Assembly: GCF_001570425.1 (NCBI RefSeq) | Contig: NZ_BCSX01000007.1 | Location: 225,604-289,603, forward strand | DNA: 64,000 nucleotides | Direction of reading: 5' to 3' | DNA from: Mycolicibacterium brisbanense | GTDB lineage: Bacteria; Actinomycetota; Actinomycetes; Mycobacteriales; Mycobacteriaceae | Shown here: positions 24,422 through 35,062 of the stretch, piece by piece | Layout: each line of letters starts with the position of its first letter | How positions within the stretch are numbered: the stretch's first letter is position 1 | Made by a program: the position numbers and the translations under genes | The notes under the pieces: model-generated | Told to the model about the DNA's origin: nothing | What the model saw: the letters and a program-made list of their open reading frames with translations, nothing else | Database searches by the model: none

Positions 24422-26245
24422 TCACTCGGCGCGGCCACCGAGGTGCTTGGCCAGGAAGCGGTCAGCGCGGTGAAAGAAGTCCAGCCGATTCTCCGGCTTG
24501 GCAAAGCCGTGACCTTCGTTCTCGTACATCACGTATTCGTGGTCGATGCCGTGCTCGGCCATCGCCGCGACGATCTGCTCGGATTCGGCGCGCTTGACCC
24601 TGGGGTCGTTCTCGCCCTGACCGATCAGGATCGGAATCTTGATCGCGTCCACCCGCGACAGCGGTGAACGCGACCACAGGAAGTCGGGGTCCTCTCCAAC
24701 TCGCTTGTGCCACAACTGGATCATCGGCTTCCAGTACTCCGGGAACGACGCGATCAGGGTGTTCAAGTTGGAGGGGCCGACAATCGAGACTGCGCAGGTG
24801 AACACGTCCGGCGTGAACGTCGCACCGACCAGCGCCGCGTAGCCCCCGTAGGAACCGCCGTAGATGGCGACCCGCTTGGCGTCGATGTAGCCCTTGCCCA
24901 TCAGATAGTCGACGGCGTCGAGCAGGTCGTCGTGCATCTTGGCGCCCCATTCGCGGTTGCCCGCGTTGAGGAACTCCTTGCCATATCCGCTGGAGCCGCG
25001 GAAGTTCACGTCGACACAGACGTAGCCGCGGTTGGCCAGCCACTGCTGTTCCAGACCCAGGCCCCAACCGACCCGCGCCCACGGCCCGCCGTGCACGTTG
25101 AGCACGGCCGGCAGCCCGGAGCGCTCCACCCCGGGTGGGAACGACAGATAGCCGTGGACGGTCAGCCCGTCGCGCGCGGTGAAACTGAACGGCTCCATCG
25201 GCACCAGCGGGTAGTCGTTGAGCTCCGGGCGATGATCGAACAGGAACGTCGCGGTCTGCGAGGCGCGATCCCAGAGGTAGTACTTCACCGGGCCGGCGTC
25301 GTTGTCGAACGCGACCAGCCAGGTGCCGTCATCGGCGCTGCGGTCGTTGATCATCAGCTCACCCGGGCTCAACTGCTCCAGCGCGTCGATGTCGCCGCGA
25401 ATCCGGTCGTCGAAAATGCGGTACTGCACCCGATCCGCATACACCGTGACACCCTGGATCTCCCGCGTGTCCGGGTCGATGATGGTCCCGCTGACGTCAT
25501 AGACCGGGTCCTCGGCGATCACTTCGACTGCGCCGCCGGCGATGTCCATCTTCACCAGCCGGGTGGTGTTCGAGTCCACCGAGGACAGCAGATACATCGC
25601 GCTGCCGTCCAGGCTGAAGCTGACCGGGCCCGTCGTCTCGGCATCCTCCGGCCCGACTTCGAGCAGCACCCGCCAGTCCGCGTCCTCGTCGTCGCGCACC
25701 ATGATCGTCATGCCGCCCTCGGGTGTGGGAGCGAACGCGCCACGCACCCGCAGCTCGGTGTCGACCACCCAGCCGAGGTAACCCGGGTTGTCCAGGATCT
25801 TGCGCAGCTCACCGGTTTTCAGATCCAGGTGGTAGACGTCGTGCAGCTGCGGGTTGTCCTTGTTGATACCGAGCAGCACCTCATTCGGAAATCTCTTGCG
25901 GTGCGCGATCACTCGGCACTGGACGCCATCCATCGGGGTAAGGTCGCGCTCGACGCCGGTGCTGGGATCCACGTCATAAAGGCGGAAGTTCTCGCTGCCG
26001 TCCTTGTCCATGACGTACATCAGGTGCCGGTTGTCCCAGGTCCAAAAGTAGTTCTGGATCCCCCGGTCGGTGTCGTGGGTGACCGGTTGAGCGGTACCGG
26101 CCCCGATCTCCCCGACGAACACGTTGAGCACGCCGTCGAGGGGCGCCAGGTAGGACAGCCGCGTCCCGTCGGGCGATATTTGCGCGCCCACGCGCTCCGG
26201 ATTGCCGAACAGTACTTCGAGTGGGATCAACGTCGCGTCCGCCAT
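24422..26245 (-). CDS. S9 family prolyl oligopeptidase / acylaminoacyl-peptidase-like
   Basis: 607 residues. The N-terminal two thirds form a beta-propeller (repeated blades such as DGTRLSYLAPLDG and NYFWTWDNRHLMYV). The C-terminal alpha/beta-hydrolase has the nucleophile motif YGGSYGGYAAL, the Asp in GQGENDPRV and the His in NEGHGF. It should cleave short peptides or acylated peptides in the cytosol; there is no signal peptide. The gene is monocistronic on the minus strand and separated from the fadAB operon by a strong terminator-like palindrome. Confidence 0.93.
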   Translation of the reverse strand: MADATLIPLEVLFGNPERVGAQISPDGTRLSYLAPLDGVLNVFVGEIGAGTAQPVTHDTDRGIQNYFWTWDNRHLMYVMDKDGSENFRLYDVDPSTGVERDLTPMDGVQCRVIAHRKRFPNEVLLGINKDNPQLHDVYHLDLKTGELRKILDNPGYLGWVVDTELRVRGAFAPTPEGGMTIMVRDDEDADWRVLLEVGPEDAETTGPVSFSLDGSAMYLLSSVDSNTTRLVKMDIAGGAVEVIAEDPVYDVSGTIIDPDTREIQGVTVYADRVQYRIFDDRIRGDIDALEQLSPGELMINDRSADDGTWLVAFDNDAGPVKYYLWDRASQTATFLFDHRPELNDYPLVPMEPFSFTARDGLTVHGYLSFPPGVERSGLPAVLNVHGGPWARVGWGLGLEQQWLANRGYVCVDVNFRGSSGYGKEFLNAGNREWGAKMHDDLLDAVDYLMGKGYIDAKRVAIYGGSYGGYAALVGATFTPDVFTCAVSIVGPSNLNTLIASFPEYWKPMIQLWHKRVGEDPDFLWSRSPLSRVDAIKIPILIGQGENDPRVKRAESEQIVAAMAEHGIDHEYVMYENEGHGFAKPENRLDFFHRADRFLAKHLGGRAE

Positions 26246-26308
26246 CGGGGCCCCCTTGTTGTCGGTATGACGACGTCAGTATGCCGAGACCCACTGGCGA
26301 GCAGACGG

Positions 26309-26343
26309 GAAAGTCCCTGACACGCGGCGTGTCAGGGACTTTC
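26309..26343 (-). terminator. Perfect 17-bp palindrome downstream of fadB
   Basis: GAAAGTCCCTGACACGC (26309-26325) and GCGTGTCAGGGACTTTC (26327-26343) are exact reverse complements with a single base between them. It begins 22 nt after the fadB stop on the minus strand and lies upstream of the S9 peptidase start. No U-run follows, as is common for mycobacterial terminators. Confidence 0.75.
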
Positions 26344-26364
26344 ACGTCTTGTCGCGCTGAGGAG

Positions 26365-28512
26365 TTAGCTCTCCAGCGAGGCCGGCGGCAGGAAGCGGTC
26401 GCCGTACTTGGCGGCCAGTTCCTTGGCCCGGGCGACGAACGCCGCCTTGCCGACACCACCGGGGCCCTCGTAGCCGACGATGAACTGCGCCGAACCACCG
26501 GTGTAGGGCGGGTAGCCGATGCCGAAGATCGAGCCGATGTTCGCGTCAGCGGTCGAGGTGAGCACGCCCTCGTCGATGCACTTCTGGGTCTCCAGCGCCT
26601 CGGCGAACAGCATCCGGTCGATCATGTCCTGCAGCGGCGGCTGCGAGGATCCGGAGTTGAACGTCTCGCGCAGGCCCGGCCACAGCTGCGTGCGCTTGCC
26701 GTCGGCGTACTCGTAGAAACCGGCGCCCTTCAGGCGCGACGGGCGACCGAGCTCGATCATCTTCTCCACGACCGCCTCGGCCGGGTGCGGCACGTAGGTG
26801 CCACCCTCGTCCTCGACGCCCTTGCGGGACGCGACGGCGATCTTGTGCATCAGCTCCAGGTTGAGCTCATCGGAGAGCTGCAGCGGCGCAGCCGGGTAAC
26901 CGGCCTGCGATCCGGCTTGCTCGATGGACGCCGGCTCGACGCCCTCGCCCAGCATGGCCAGCGCCTCGTTGACGAAGGTGCCGATCACGCGGCTGGTGAA
27001 GAAGCCACGGCTGTCGTTGACCACGATCGGGGTCTTCTTGATGGCCAGCGTGTAGTCGAACACCCGGGCCAGCGCCTCGTCAGAGGTCTTCTCGCCCTTG
27101 ATGATCTCCACCAGCGGCATCTTGTCGACGGGGCTGAAGAAGTGGATGCCGATGAAGTCCTCCTGGCGCTTCACCCCGGTCGCCAGACCGGTGATGGGCA
27201 GCGTGGAGGTGTTCGAGCCGAGCAGCGCGTTGGGCTCGACGATGTCCTCGATCTCCTGGAACACCTTGTGCTTGAGTTCCTGGTTCTCGAACACGGCCTC
27301 GATCACGAAGTCGACACCCTTGAAATCGTTGGGGTCGGCGGTCGGGGTGATCTTCGCAAGGAGCGCGGCACTCTTCTCTTCGGTGGTCTTGCCACGCTTG
27401 AGCGCCTTGGCCTCCAAGCTCTCCGAGTAGGCCTTGCCCTTGTCGGCAGCTTCCTGCGTGACGTCCTTGAGCACGACGTCGTAACCGGCCTTGGCCGACA
27501 CGTAGGCGATACCGGCACCCATCATGCCTGCGCCCAGCACGCCGATCTTCTTGATGTCCTGCTTGGCGATGCCCTCGGGACGCGACGCGCCGCCGTTGAT
27601 GGCCTGCAGGTCCAGAAAGAACGCCTGAATCATGTTCTTGGCGGTCTGGCCGGTTACCAGCTGGGTGAAGTAGCGGCTCTCGATGCGGCTCGCGGTGTCG
27701 AAGTCGACCTGCGCACCCTCGACAGCGGCGTCGAGGATGGCGCGCGGTGCGGGCATCGGCGCACCCTTGAGCTGCTTGCGCAGCAGCGCCGGGAACGACG
27801 GCAGGATCGCGGCAAGCGCAGGCGACGACGGGGTGCCGCCGGGCATCTTGTAGCCCTTTACATCCCACGGCTGGGTGTGCGCCTCGGGGTTGGCCTTGAT
27901 CCAAGCCTTGGCAGCGGGGACCAGCTCATCGACGGAGCCGACCAACTCGTCGACCAGGCCGGTCTCCTTGGCCTTGGTCGGGTTGAAGCGGGTGCCCTGA
28001 CTCAGCACCTCCATGAACGCCTTCTGGATGCCGAACATCCGCACGGTGCGGGTGACACCGCCACCGCCGGGCAGCAGGCCCAGGGTAACCTCGGGCAGGC
28101 CGATCTGGCTGCCCTTCACGTCGGCGGCGATGCGGTGGTTACACGCCAGCGCGATCTCCAGGCCGCCGCCGAGCGCAGCGCCGTTGATGGCGGCGACGAC
28201 GGGCTTCTGCAGGGTCTCCAGCTGGCGCAGGTCGGCCTTGATGTCCTCGACCATCTTGAACGCCTCGGCGGCGTCGTCGGGCCCGATGCTCATCATGCCC
28301 TTGAGGTCGCCACCGGCGAAGAAGGTCTTCTTCGCGCTGGTGATCACCACGCCGGTGATCGAATCAGCTTCGGCCACAAGGCGTTCCACTGCGGTATGCA
28401 TGGATTCCTTGTAGTGCTCGTTCATCACGTTGGCCGAACCGGTCGGGTCGTCCAATGTCAGGGTGACGATGCCGTCGGCATCCTTGTCCCACTGAATGGT
28501 GTTCTCAGCCAT
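26365..28512 (-). CDS. fadB: Trifunctional beta-oxidation enzyme alpha subunit (enoyl-CoA hydratase/3-hydroxyacyl-CoA dehydrogenase)
   Basis: 715 residues. The N-terminal crotonase domain (about 1-300) has [28 protein letters not shown] and [14 protein letters not shown]. The dehydrogenase part (about 325-700) has the NAD motif [17 protein letters not shown], the [18 protein letters not shown] active-site region and [10 protein letters not shown]. It performs hydration and 3-hydroxyacyl-CoA oxidation, and with FadA forms the mycobacterial trifunctional enzyme. It lies 15 nt after fadA. It corresponds to what I recall as Rv0860 of M. tuberculosis (720 residues). Confidence 0.96.
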   Translation of the reverse strand: MAENTIQWDKDADGIVTLTLDDPTGSANVMNEHYKESMHTAVERLVAEADSITGVVITSAKKTFFAGGDLKGMMSIGPDDAAEAFKMVEDIKADLRQLETLQKPVVAAINGAALGGGLEIALACNHRIAADVKGSQIGLPEVTLGLLPGGGGVTRTVRMFGIQKAFMEVLSQGTRFNPTKAKETGLVDELVGSVDELVPAAKAWIKANPEAHTQPWDVKGYKMPGGTPSSPALAAILPSFPALLRKQLKGAPMPAPRAILDAAVEGAQVDFDTASRIESRYFTQLVTGQTAKNMIQAFFLDLQAINGGASRPEGIAKQDIKKIGVLGAGMMGAGIAYVSAKAGYDVVLKDVTQEAADKGKAYSESLEAKALKRGKTTEEKSAALLAKITPTADPNDFKGVDFVIEAVFENQELKHKVFQEIEDIVEPNALLGSNTSTLPITGLATGVKRQEDFIGIHFFSPVDKMPLVEIIKGEKTSDEALARVFDYTLAIKKTPIVVNDSRGFFTSRVIGTFVNEALAMLGEGVEPASIEQAGSQAGYPAAPLQLSDELNLELMHKIAVASRKGVEDEGGTYVPHPAEAVVEKMIELGRPSRLKGAGFYEYADGKRTQLWPGLRETFNSGSSQPPLQDMIDRMLFAEALETQKCIDEGVLTSTADANIGSIFGIGYPPYTGGSAQFIVGYEGPGGVGKAAFVARAKELAAKYGDRFLPPASLES

Positions 28513-28527
28513 TGTTGTTCAGCCCTC

Positions 28528-29739
<1,212 letters not shown>

Positions 29740-29816
29740 GTGTCTGCTCCCTGCCTCTTTGCAGTCCAGGTTCAGGTATTGGGTTTGCGGAACCGCTGAC
29801 AGCAGTCCTCTACCGG

Positions 29817-29849
29817 AGAGTAACAGGATCGCAAACCAACCTGTTGGTT
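29817..29849 (-). promoter_or_regulatory. Putative fadAB promoter with overlapping palindromic operator
   Basis: On the minus strand, TACTCT (29817-29822) fits a -10 element about 75 nt upstream of fadA. The palindrome AACCAAC-CT-GTTGGTT (29834-29849) has perfect 7-bp arms and covers the -35 region. Size and position are typical of a TetR-family repressor site for acyl-CoA-responsive control. No TetR gene is nearby. Confidence 0.5.
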
Positions 29850-30034
29850 GGGAGACTTACGCCACACAAAATCGACGCTGACCGCAGCCTCCCCGGGGTG
29901 CCTCCTGACCTGTGAAGCCGAACCGGCCCGGCGAGATTGCACCTGCGGGTCCGGTTCGGGGTCACCGACAACAGTGCCAATGTTGTGTGTTGGCCTGCTC
30001 GGGTCAGTCGGGAACTGTGTAACGGAGGTATCGA

Positions 30035-30487
30035 GTGACTCATCCGTCAGGTATTCCGGTGTTCGAACGGTTCTTCCGCTCGGTCGCAAGCATCAACATC
30101 GACAAGAACGACGTACGTCGCTTCCGGGAGTTCGTCGACGAGCAGATCGATGAGGTTGCTATCGCGGGGCGAAACTCGGCCAAGTGGAACGGGCGCGACG
30201 TGATTGTGGCGCAGGATCTTCCGATCACCAAGGGCCTGCAGGAGCGAATGCGTGAGTTCGACAAGCTCGAGGAAGCCGAGGAGATCCGGGAGCTGCTGCG
30301 CCAGGTGGTGCGGCAACCACCTGGGGACGTTACGTTCGCCGAGGACACCGAGCATCTGCTGCCAGAGCTGTTCGGCGGGCTGAGTATCGCGCTGGCCCGT
30401 TCGTTTCGCGTGGTAGACGCGACGGTGTCTCACCCGTCGACTGAGCATTGGAACAGGGTGTTCACAATATTCCGGCTGATGTTCTGA
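30035..30487 (+). CDS. DUF1931 family histone-fold protein
   Basis: 150 residues, matching the DUF1931 family, whose members fold as two histone folds in one chain (a pseudodimer). Repeat 1 spans about 5-70 (GIPVFERFFRSVASINIDK and RFREFVDEQIDEVA), repeat 2 about 75-150 (EEIRELLRQVV, DTEHLLPELFGGLSIALAR, HWNRVFTIFRLMF). The GTG start at 30035 has a GGAGG ribosome-binding site. The fold suggests DNA binding or compaction, but function in actinobacteria is not established. It stands at the edge of the chaperone/redox island, which suggests a stress role (inference). Confidence 0.85.
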   Translation: MTHPSGIPVFERFFRSVASINIDKNDVRRFREFVDEQIDEVAIAGRNSAKWNGRDVIVAQDLPITKGLQERMREFDKLEEAEEIRELLRQVVRQPPGDVTFAEDTEHLLPELFGGLSIALARSFRVVDATVSHPSTEHWNRVFTIFRLMF

Positions 30488-30503
30488 TGCCGACCCCGTC
30501 CGG

Positions 30504-32186
30504 TCAGCCATCAGGATTCAGGAACCGCCACGCCCGAGTCGCGGCGTGCAGGTTGAACCGGGTATCGACCTTGCGGAGGTCGTGACCGGTGAGTTCAGCG
30601 ATGCGCGCCAGCCGGTAGCGCAGCGTGCTGCGATGGATGTGCAATGCAGCTGCCGATTCGTCATAGTTTCCACCGCATTCCAGGTAATCGCTCAGGGTCA
30701 TCACTAGGTCGGAGTTCTTGCTTTCGTCGTAATCCAGTAGTGCGCCCAGCCATTCGCGCACGAAACTCTCGACCTCGCCGCCGCCATGGGCGGCGTCGAT
30801 GAGGCGATAGAAGCCGAGTTCGTCGAACGCCGCTGCGCCTTCGGGGTTGACTGAGCGCAGCCGGATGTTCATGGCGCGACGCGCTTCGATGAAGGACTGC
30901 GGAAAATCCTCGGGCACGACGCATCGAGAGCCGATACCGATCACGCTGGTCGTCATGCCAAGGATTCCACTGATTGCGTCGTGAAACGCCCGCGGGTCCG
31001 GGCGGCCGTCGGTAAGTAGAACAACCAGACCTGCATGGCGCCCGAGCAGATAGTTCAGGCCCAACGCCGTCGCGGCCCGTCCGGCGGCACTTGGCGGCGC
31101 GCTCTCAGCGCCACCGGCACTTTGCATCACCACCACATGGTGGGGACGTCGTAGGTCATGTCCCAGAGCGTCGGCACGAGCGTAGGCACCGTCTCGGTCG
31201 GTGCCGGCCAACAGATCATCGACAAGATCGCGACGCAAACTGACTTCGATCTCAGCGACGGTTCGCTGGTGAGAAAGCTCCAGCGCCAAGACAATGGCGC
31301 CATAGCGCAGGGCAAACAAGTCGTCCGCCGTCACCGTGTCGTCCGGGTCGTTCAACGCGAGGACTCCGAGGATCTCGGTCCGGGGCTGGACAAGTGTGAG
31401 TACTCGTCCGCCGATTCGCGCCTGACCCGTTTGTGCGGCCAACTCGTGAAGCAGGAGTTCGCGCTCATCCGCGAGCTGTTTGGGATAGGGGTGGGGCTGT
31501 CCGGAACCAGACCAGCAGCGCAGATTGCCGAACCGATCCTCGACACCCACCGAATGCCCCGTCAGGTCATTCAGCGCATCCGCGATACCCTGCTCACCCA
31601 TTCCCGCGGCCACTGCCGCGCTCAGCATTTCGTGCACATTCGTCTGTCGCCGTAGCCGCGTCACCATGGTGCCGAGTGCGCGGTTCGCGGCCTTCAGATC
31701 GGCATTTGATTTTGTCAGCTTCGCGGTGTCCCTAGTGTCGCGGTCATGCCGGGCGGCATGTGCCAGAGCGGCCCCGGCCTGCTGGGCAAAGATGATCAGC
31801 AGCTGGATCTGATTGTCCGACGGTGCGCTGGCAGCACTGACCACCAAACACCCGTGGACGATGCTTCGGTGACTCAGCGGGAACGCCCACCCCCACCGGC
31901 CGTCTCTTGTGTCCACGTGGCCGTCCCAGCCGGACTCGCGGTGCCGTTTTATGTCGGGGTGCGCTGGCACGGACGGTGGAAAGCGAACGAATCCACCGTT
32001 CACCGACCGGTAGCTGGCCTCGACCTGGCAGGATGCGAGTCGGCCGCAGGCGGCGTTAGCTTCGCGAAAGATCTCGCCGACGTCGGAGTCATCGAAAGTG
32101 AGCCGCGACAGGGCAGCCAGACCCGCTGATAAGGCCTGTTCGTCAGGCCGAGTGCCCTCTGCCGGGCTGCGCGATTCATCGTTCAT
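30504..32186 (-). CDS. PucR/CdaR-type transcriptional regulator with GAF-like sensor
   Basis: About 560 residues from ATG 32186; the frame is open to 32333, but the extra 49 residues have no domain character. A GAF-like sensor occupies roughly 20-170, a short coiled-coil (KSNADLKAANRALGTMVTRL) follows, then a second sensor-like region and the C-terminal PucR helix-turn-helix (NYDESAAALHIHRSTLRYRL and RIAELTGHDLRKVDTRF). Such proteins activate catabolic or stress genes in response to small ligands. It is divergent from dnaK with a 455-bp intergenic region and could control the chaperone operon or the DUF1931 gene. Confidence 0.87.
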   Translation of the reverse strand: MNDESRSPAEGTRPDEQALSAGLAALSRLTFDDSDVGEIFREANAACGRLASCQVEASYRSVNGGFVRFPPSVPAHPDIKRHRESGWDGHVDTRDGRWGWAFPLSHRSIVHGCLVVSAASAPSDNQIQLLIIFAQQAGAALAHAARHDRDTRDTAKLTKSNADLKAANRALGTMVTRLRRQTNVHEMLSAAVAAGMGEQGIADALNDLTGHSVGVEDRFGNLRCWSGSGQPHPYPKQLADERELLLHELAAQTGQARIGGRVLTLVQPRTEILGVLALNDPDDTVTADDLFALRYGAIVLALELSHQRTVAEIEVSLRRDLVDDLLAGTDRDGAYARADALGHDLRRPHHVVVMQSAGGAESAPPSAAGRAATALGLNYLLGRHAGLVVLLTDGRPDPRAFHDAISGILGMTTSVIGIGSRCVVPEDFPQSFIEARRAMNIRLRSVNPEGAAAFDELGFYRLIDAAHGGGEVESFVREWLGALLDYDESKNSDLVMTLSDYLECGGNYDESAAALHIHRSTLRYRLARIAELTGHDLRKVDTRFNLHAATRAWRFLNPDG

Positions 32187-32298
32187 GTTGGGCGGCGAAG
32201 CTCGGCTCCCTCCTCTCTGAGCCGCCGTGGCCGGAGGGGTCGCCGAGGCGTCACCGAGGAACGGCATACCCACAGTTGGCACTGAAAGAAACGCCTTT

Positions 32299-32318
32299 AC
32301 GGGTCCGAAAGTGCCCAA
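32299..32318. promoter_or_regulatory. DosR-like box upstream of PucR/dnaK
   Basis: Read on the minus strand, TTGGGCACTTTCGGACCCGT matches the DosR consensus TTSGGGACTWWAGTCCCSAA at 14 of 20 positions, including the GG.ACT core on one side. It lies 113 bp upstream of the PucR start and 324 bp upstream of dnaK. The distance to dnaK is large, so PucR is the better candidate target. Confidence 0.35.
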
Positions 32319-32539
32319 CCTGCGTCCGCTCATCAGACCCTTCGCCGCTGTGGTGCTGACAGGGCGAATCAGAGTCCCGATTTTCGGCTCACCGGGAGCA
32401 CGCGACAGTCGCTACGGATTGCCAGACTCGTTGTCTGGGGAGCGATTGCGAGCCTCACAACTCAGTAGGAGTCATGGCTTTGATGCGGATGGCCTACCGG
32501 TGTAGGGGCAGTGATCGCTAAGCGTTCGACGGTTGCGAG

Positions 32540-32638
32540 ATGGGCGGACTGCGGCCCCAGTATGACGACGTCGTCGCCGACGCTGACATGGCCGCCCGTG
32601 CACTGCAACTCCTCACCAGCGACAACCGAAGGGAATAG
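32540..32638 (+). CDS. Possible small ORF directly upstream of dnaK
   Basis: A 32-residue frame, beginning MGGLRPQYDDVVADAD and ending 3 nt before dnaK. Its codon choice is G+C-typical and the peptide is soluble and acidic. The ribosome-binding site is poor, and the stretch may simply be the 5' leader of the chaperone transcript. I recognise no family. Confidence 0.25.
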   Translation: MGGLRPQYDDVVADADMAARALQLLTSDNRRE

Positions 32639-32641
32639 ACG

Positions 32642-34525
32642 ATGGCGACAGCGGTAGGCATCGATCTCGGGACGACGAACTCGGTGATCGCCGCCTGGCA
32701 GGCCGGGGAGCCCGTTGTGATTCCCAACGCCGAGGGCGCGCGAACCACGCCGTCGGTGGTGGCCTTCACGGAAAACGGCGAGCGTCTGGTCGGGCAACTG
32801 GCCAGGCGGCAGTCGATCATGAACCCGAAGGGCACGATCTACTCGGCAAAACGATTCATCGGGCGCCGCTTCGATGAAATATCGGAGGAAGCCAAGGCGG
32901 TCAGCTTCGACGTTGTAGAGGGCGACGGTGGCGCTGCACGCTTCGACGTGCGGGGTAAGCAGTACTCGCCCGAAGAGATCAGCGCGCAAGTGCTGCGCAA
33001 ACTCGTCGATGACGCAGGCAAGTTCCTCGGCGAACGGGTCAAGGAAGCGGTGATCACCGTTCCGGCGTATTTCAACGACGCGCAACGCAACGCCACCAAG
33101 GATGCCGGCCGGATCGCCGGGTTGGATGTGCTGCGCATCGTCAACGAGCCCACGGCAGCGGCGCTGGCCTACGGGCTGGACAAGAAGGGTCACGAGACAG
33201 TGCTGGTCTTCGACCTCGGCGGCGGCACATTCGATGTCAGCCTTCTTGACGTCGGTGACGGGGTGGTCGAGGTTCGCTCCACCGCAGGTGATTCCCATCT
33301 GGGTGGCGACGACTTCGACCGCCGGCTCGTGGACTATCTGGCCGATGAATTCCAGCGTGAGAACAACATTGATCTGCGCAAAGATTCGCAGGCGCTGCAG
33401 CGGCTGTTCGAGGCGGCCGAGAAAGCGAAGGTGGAACTGTCGTCGGTAACGCAGACACAGGTGAACCTGCCGTTTGTCACTGCAGACGCCAACGGCCCCA
33501 AGCACCTCACCATGACCATCAATCGATCGAAATTCGACGAACTCACACACGATCTGGTCGAGCGCTGCATGGGTCCTGTCAAGCAGGCAATGGACGACGC
33601 CAAAGTCACGGCCAACGACATCGACGAGGTCATCCTGGTCGGCGGGTCGACCCGCATCCCCGCCGTCCACGCCCTGGTCCGCCGGCTCACCGGGGGCAAG
33701 GACCCGAACATGACCGTCAACCCGGACGAGGTGGTCGCGCTCGGCGCCGCGATCCAGGCGGGCGTGCTCAAGGGCGAGGTCTCCGATGTCTTGCTGCTCG
33801 ACGTCACCCCATTGTCGCTGGGGGTGGAGACCGCCGGCGGCGTGATGACCAAGATCATCGAGCGCAACACCACCATCCCCGCCCGGCGCAGCGAGGTGTT
33901 CAGCACCGCCGCAGACAACCAGCCGGCTGTGGATATCGTTGTGCTGCAGGGCGAACGCGAGATGGCCAAGGACAACCGCGTACTCGGCAGGTTCAAGCTG
34001 GAGAACATCCGACCCGCCCCGCGCGGTGAGCCACAGATCGAGGTCACCTTCGACATCGATGCCAATGGGATCCTGCATGTCACCGCCCGCGACAAGGACA
34101 CCGGCGCCGAGCAGAGCATCACCATCAGCGAACAGTCGAACCTCGATCAGAACGAGGTAGACCGGATGCTCGCCGAGGCCGAGGCACACCGACGCGAGGA
34201 CGAACAGCTGCGCAAGCTGGTCGATGCGCGCAATGAACTCGATTCGGTGGCTTACCAAGTCGAGCGCCGGCTCGCCGAGCTGGGCGACTCCGCGGCGCCG
34301 CATGACCGGGCGCGGGCCGAGATGCTGGTCGCCGACGCTCGGCAAGCGGTCAAGGACGAGGCTCCGCTGGAACGGGTGCAATCGCTGACATCCGAACTGC
34401 AGCAGGTACTTTACGGGCTACAACCCATATCGTCCGGCGCCGGAAACGGGCAACCATCCGGCGACGGCCGGCGCCCTCCAGTCGGTGACGACGATGTGGT
34501 CGACGCCGAGTTCGACCGGGGCTGA
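32642..34525 (+). CDS. dnaK: Chaperone DnaK (Hsp70), second-copy type
   Basis: 627 residues. The ATPase domain begins [14 protein letters not shown] and includes [16 protein letters not shown] and [12 protein letters not shown]; the substrate-binding domain includes [15 protein letters not shown]. The C-terminal tail is short and acidic ([12 protein letters not shown]). Mycobacteria carry a main dnaK-grpE-dnaJ1-hspR operon; the linkage here to CbpA/CbpM and ClpB, and the lack of HspR, marks this as an additional, conditionally used set. The AAGGGA ribosome-binding site precedes ATG 32642. grpE follows after 6 nt. Confidence 0.95.
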   Translation: MATAVGIDLGTTNSVIAAWQAGEPVVIPNAEGARTTPSVVAFTENGERLVGQLARRQSIMNPKGTIYSAKRFIGRRFDEISEEAKAVSFDVVEGDGGAARFDVRGKQYSPEEISAQVLRKLVDDAGKFLGERVKEAVITVPAYFNDAQRNATKDAGRIAGLDVLRIVNEPTAAALAYGLDKKGHETVLVFDLGGGTFDVSLLDVGDGVVEVRSTAGDSHLGGDDFDRRLVDYLADEFQRENNIDLRKDSQALQRLFEAAEKAKVELSSVTQTQVNLPFVTADANGPKHLTMTINRSKFDELTHDLVERCMGPVKQAMDDAKVTANDIDEVILVGGSTRIPAVHALVRRLTGGKDPNMTVNPDEVVALGAAIQAGVLKGEVSDVLLLDVTPLSLGVETAGGVMTKIIERNTTIPARRSEVFSTAADNQPAVDIVVLQGEREMAKDNRVLGRFKLENIRPAPRGEPQIEVTFDIDANGILHVTARDKDTGAEQSITISEQSNLDQNEVDRMLAEAEAHRREDEQLRKLVDARNELDSVAYQVERRLAELGDSAAPHDRARAEMLVADARQAVKDEAPLERVQSLTSELQQVLYGLQPISSGAGNGQPSGDGRRPPVGDDDVVDAEFDRG

Positions 34526-34531
34526 GCCGCC

Positions 34532-35056
34532 ATGGTCAGTTCGACAGAACATTCCAAGACCGACGAAAACGATGATCGGGTAGCCGAAAGTCCGCCAGAA
34601 GCGGTTGCATCCCAACCTTCTTCGGACACCGAGCTGGCCAAGCTCGAAGACCGCTGGCGCCGCGCCGTCGCCGATCTCGACAACCTGCGCAAGCGGCATG
34701 CCCGCGAATTGGACCGCGAACGAACAACCGAACGGTCCAGGGTGGCAGGCGCGTGGCTGCCCGTCGTGGACAACCTGGAGCGGGCGATTGCCCACGCGGG
34801 TCACCAGTCCGACGCGGTCGTCGAAGGCGTGCGGAGCATTTGGGACCAAGCATTACAGGTTCTCGAGCAGCTCGGCTATCTGCGCGATGCGGAGACAGGG
34901 GTGCCCTTCGACCCGGAGCGTCACGAGGTGGTTGGTGTGGTGGACCACCCGGACAGCGCGCCCGGGACGGTCGTCGAAGTACTTCGACCGGGCTACGGCG
35001 ACGGATCAAGGCAACTGCGGCCGGCGGCCGTGGTGGTCAGCCGACACGAGGAGTGA
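34532..35056 (+). CDS. grpE: Nucleotide exchange factor GrpE
   Basis: 174 residues. An acidic disordered N-terminus (1-30) precedes the long coiled-coil helix (ELAKLEDRWRRAVADLDNLRKR) and the C-terminal beta-domain (PFDPERHEVVGVV and TVVEVLRPGYG). It exchanges ADP on DnaK. The length is at the short end for the family, but the functional parts are complete. It is spaced 6 nt from both dnaK and cbpA in the operon. Confidence 0.93.
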   Translation: MVSSTEHSKTDENDDRVAESPPEAVASQPSSDTELAKLEDRWRRAVADLDNLRKRHARELDRERTTERSRVAGAWLPVVDNLERAIAHAGHQSDAVVEGVRSIWDQALQVLEQLGYLRDAETGVPFDPERHEVVGVVDHPDSAPGTVVEVLRPGYGDGSRQLRPAAVVVSRHEE

Positions 35057-35062
35057 GATCGG

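Larger units (their letters stand above)
32187..32641. promoter_or_regulatory. Intergenic control region between PucR and dnaK genes
   Basis: 455 bp separate the divergent genes. It holds a DosR-like box (32299-32318), an imperfect inverted repeat GTTGGCACT (32275-32283) / AGTGCCCAAC (32310-32319) and a possible 32-codon ORF just before dnaK. I searched for the HspR HAIR element (CTTGAGT-N7-ACTCAAG) and did not find it. Confidence 0.45.

Noticed and set aside
24707..26320. Long plus-strand frame opposite the S9 peptidase
   Set aside because: Antisense shadow; the minus-strand peptidase has intact catalytic motifs.
32334..32641. HAIR element (HspR site) upstream of dnaK
   Set aside because: I looked for CTTGAGT-N7-ACTCAAG and near matches and found none; ACTCAGTAGGAGT is too short and wrongly spaced.
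32462..34381. Long minus-strand frame opposite dnaK
   Set aside because: Antisense shadow of dnaK without recognisable motifs.
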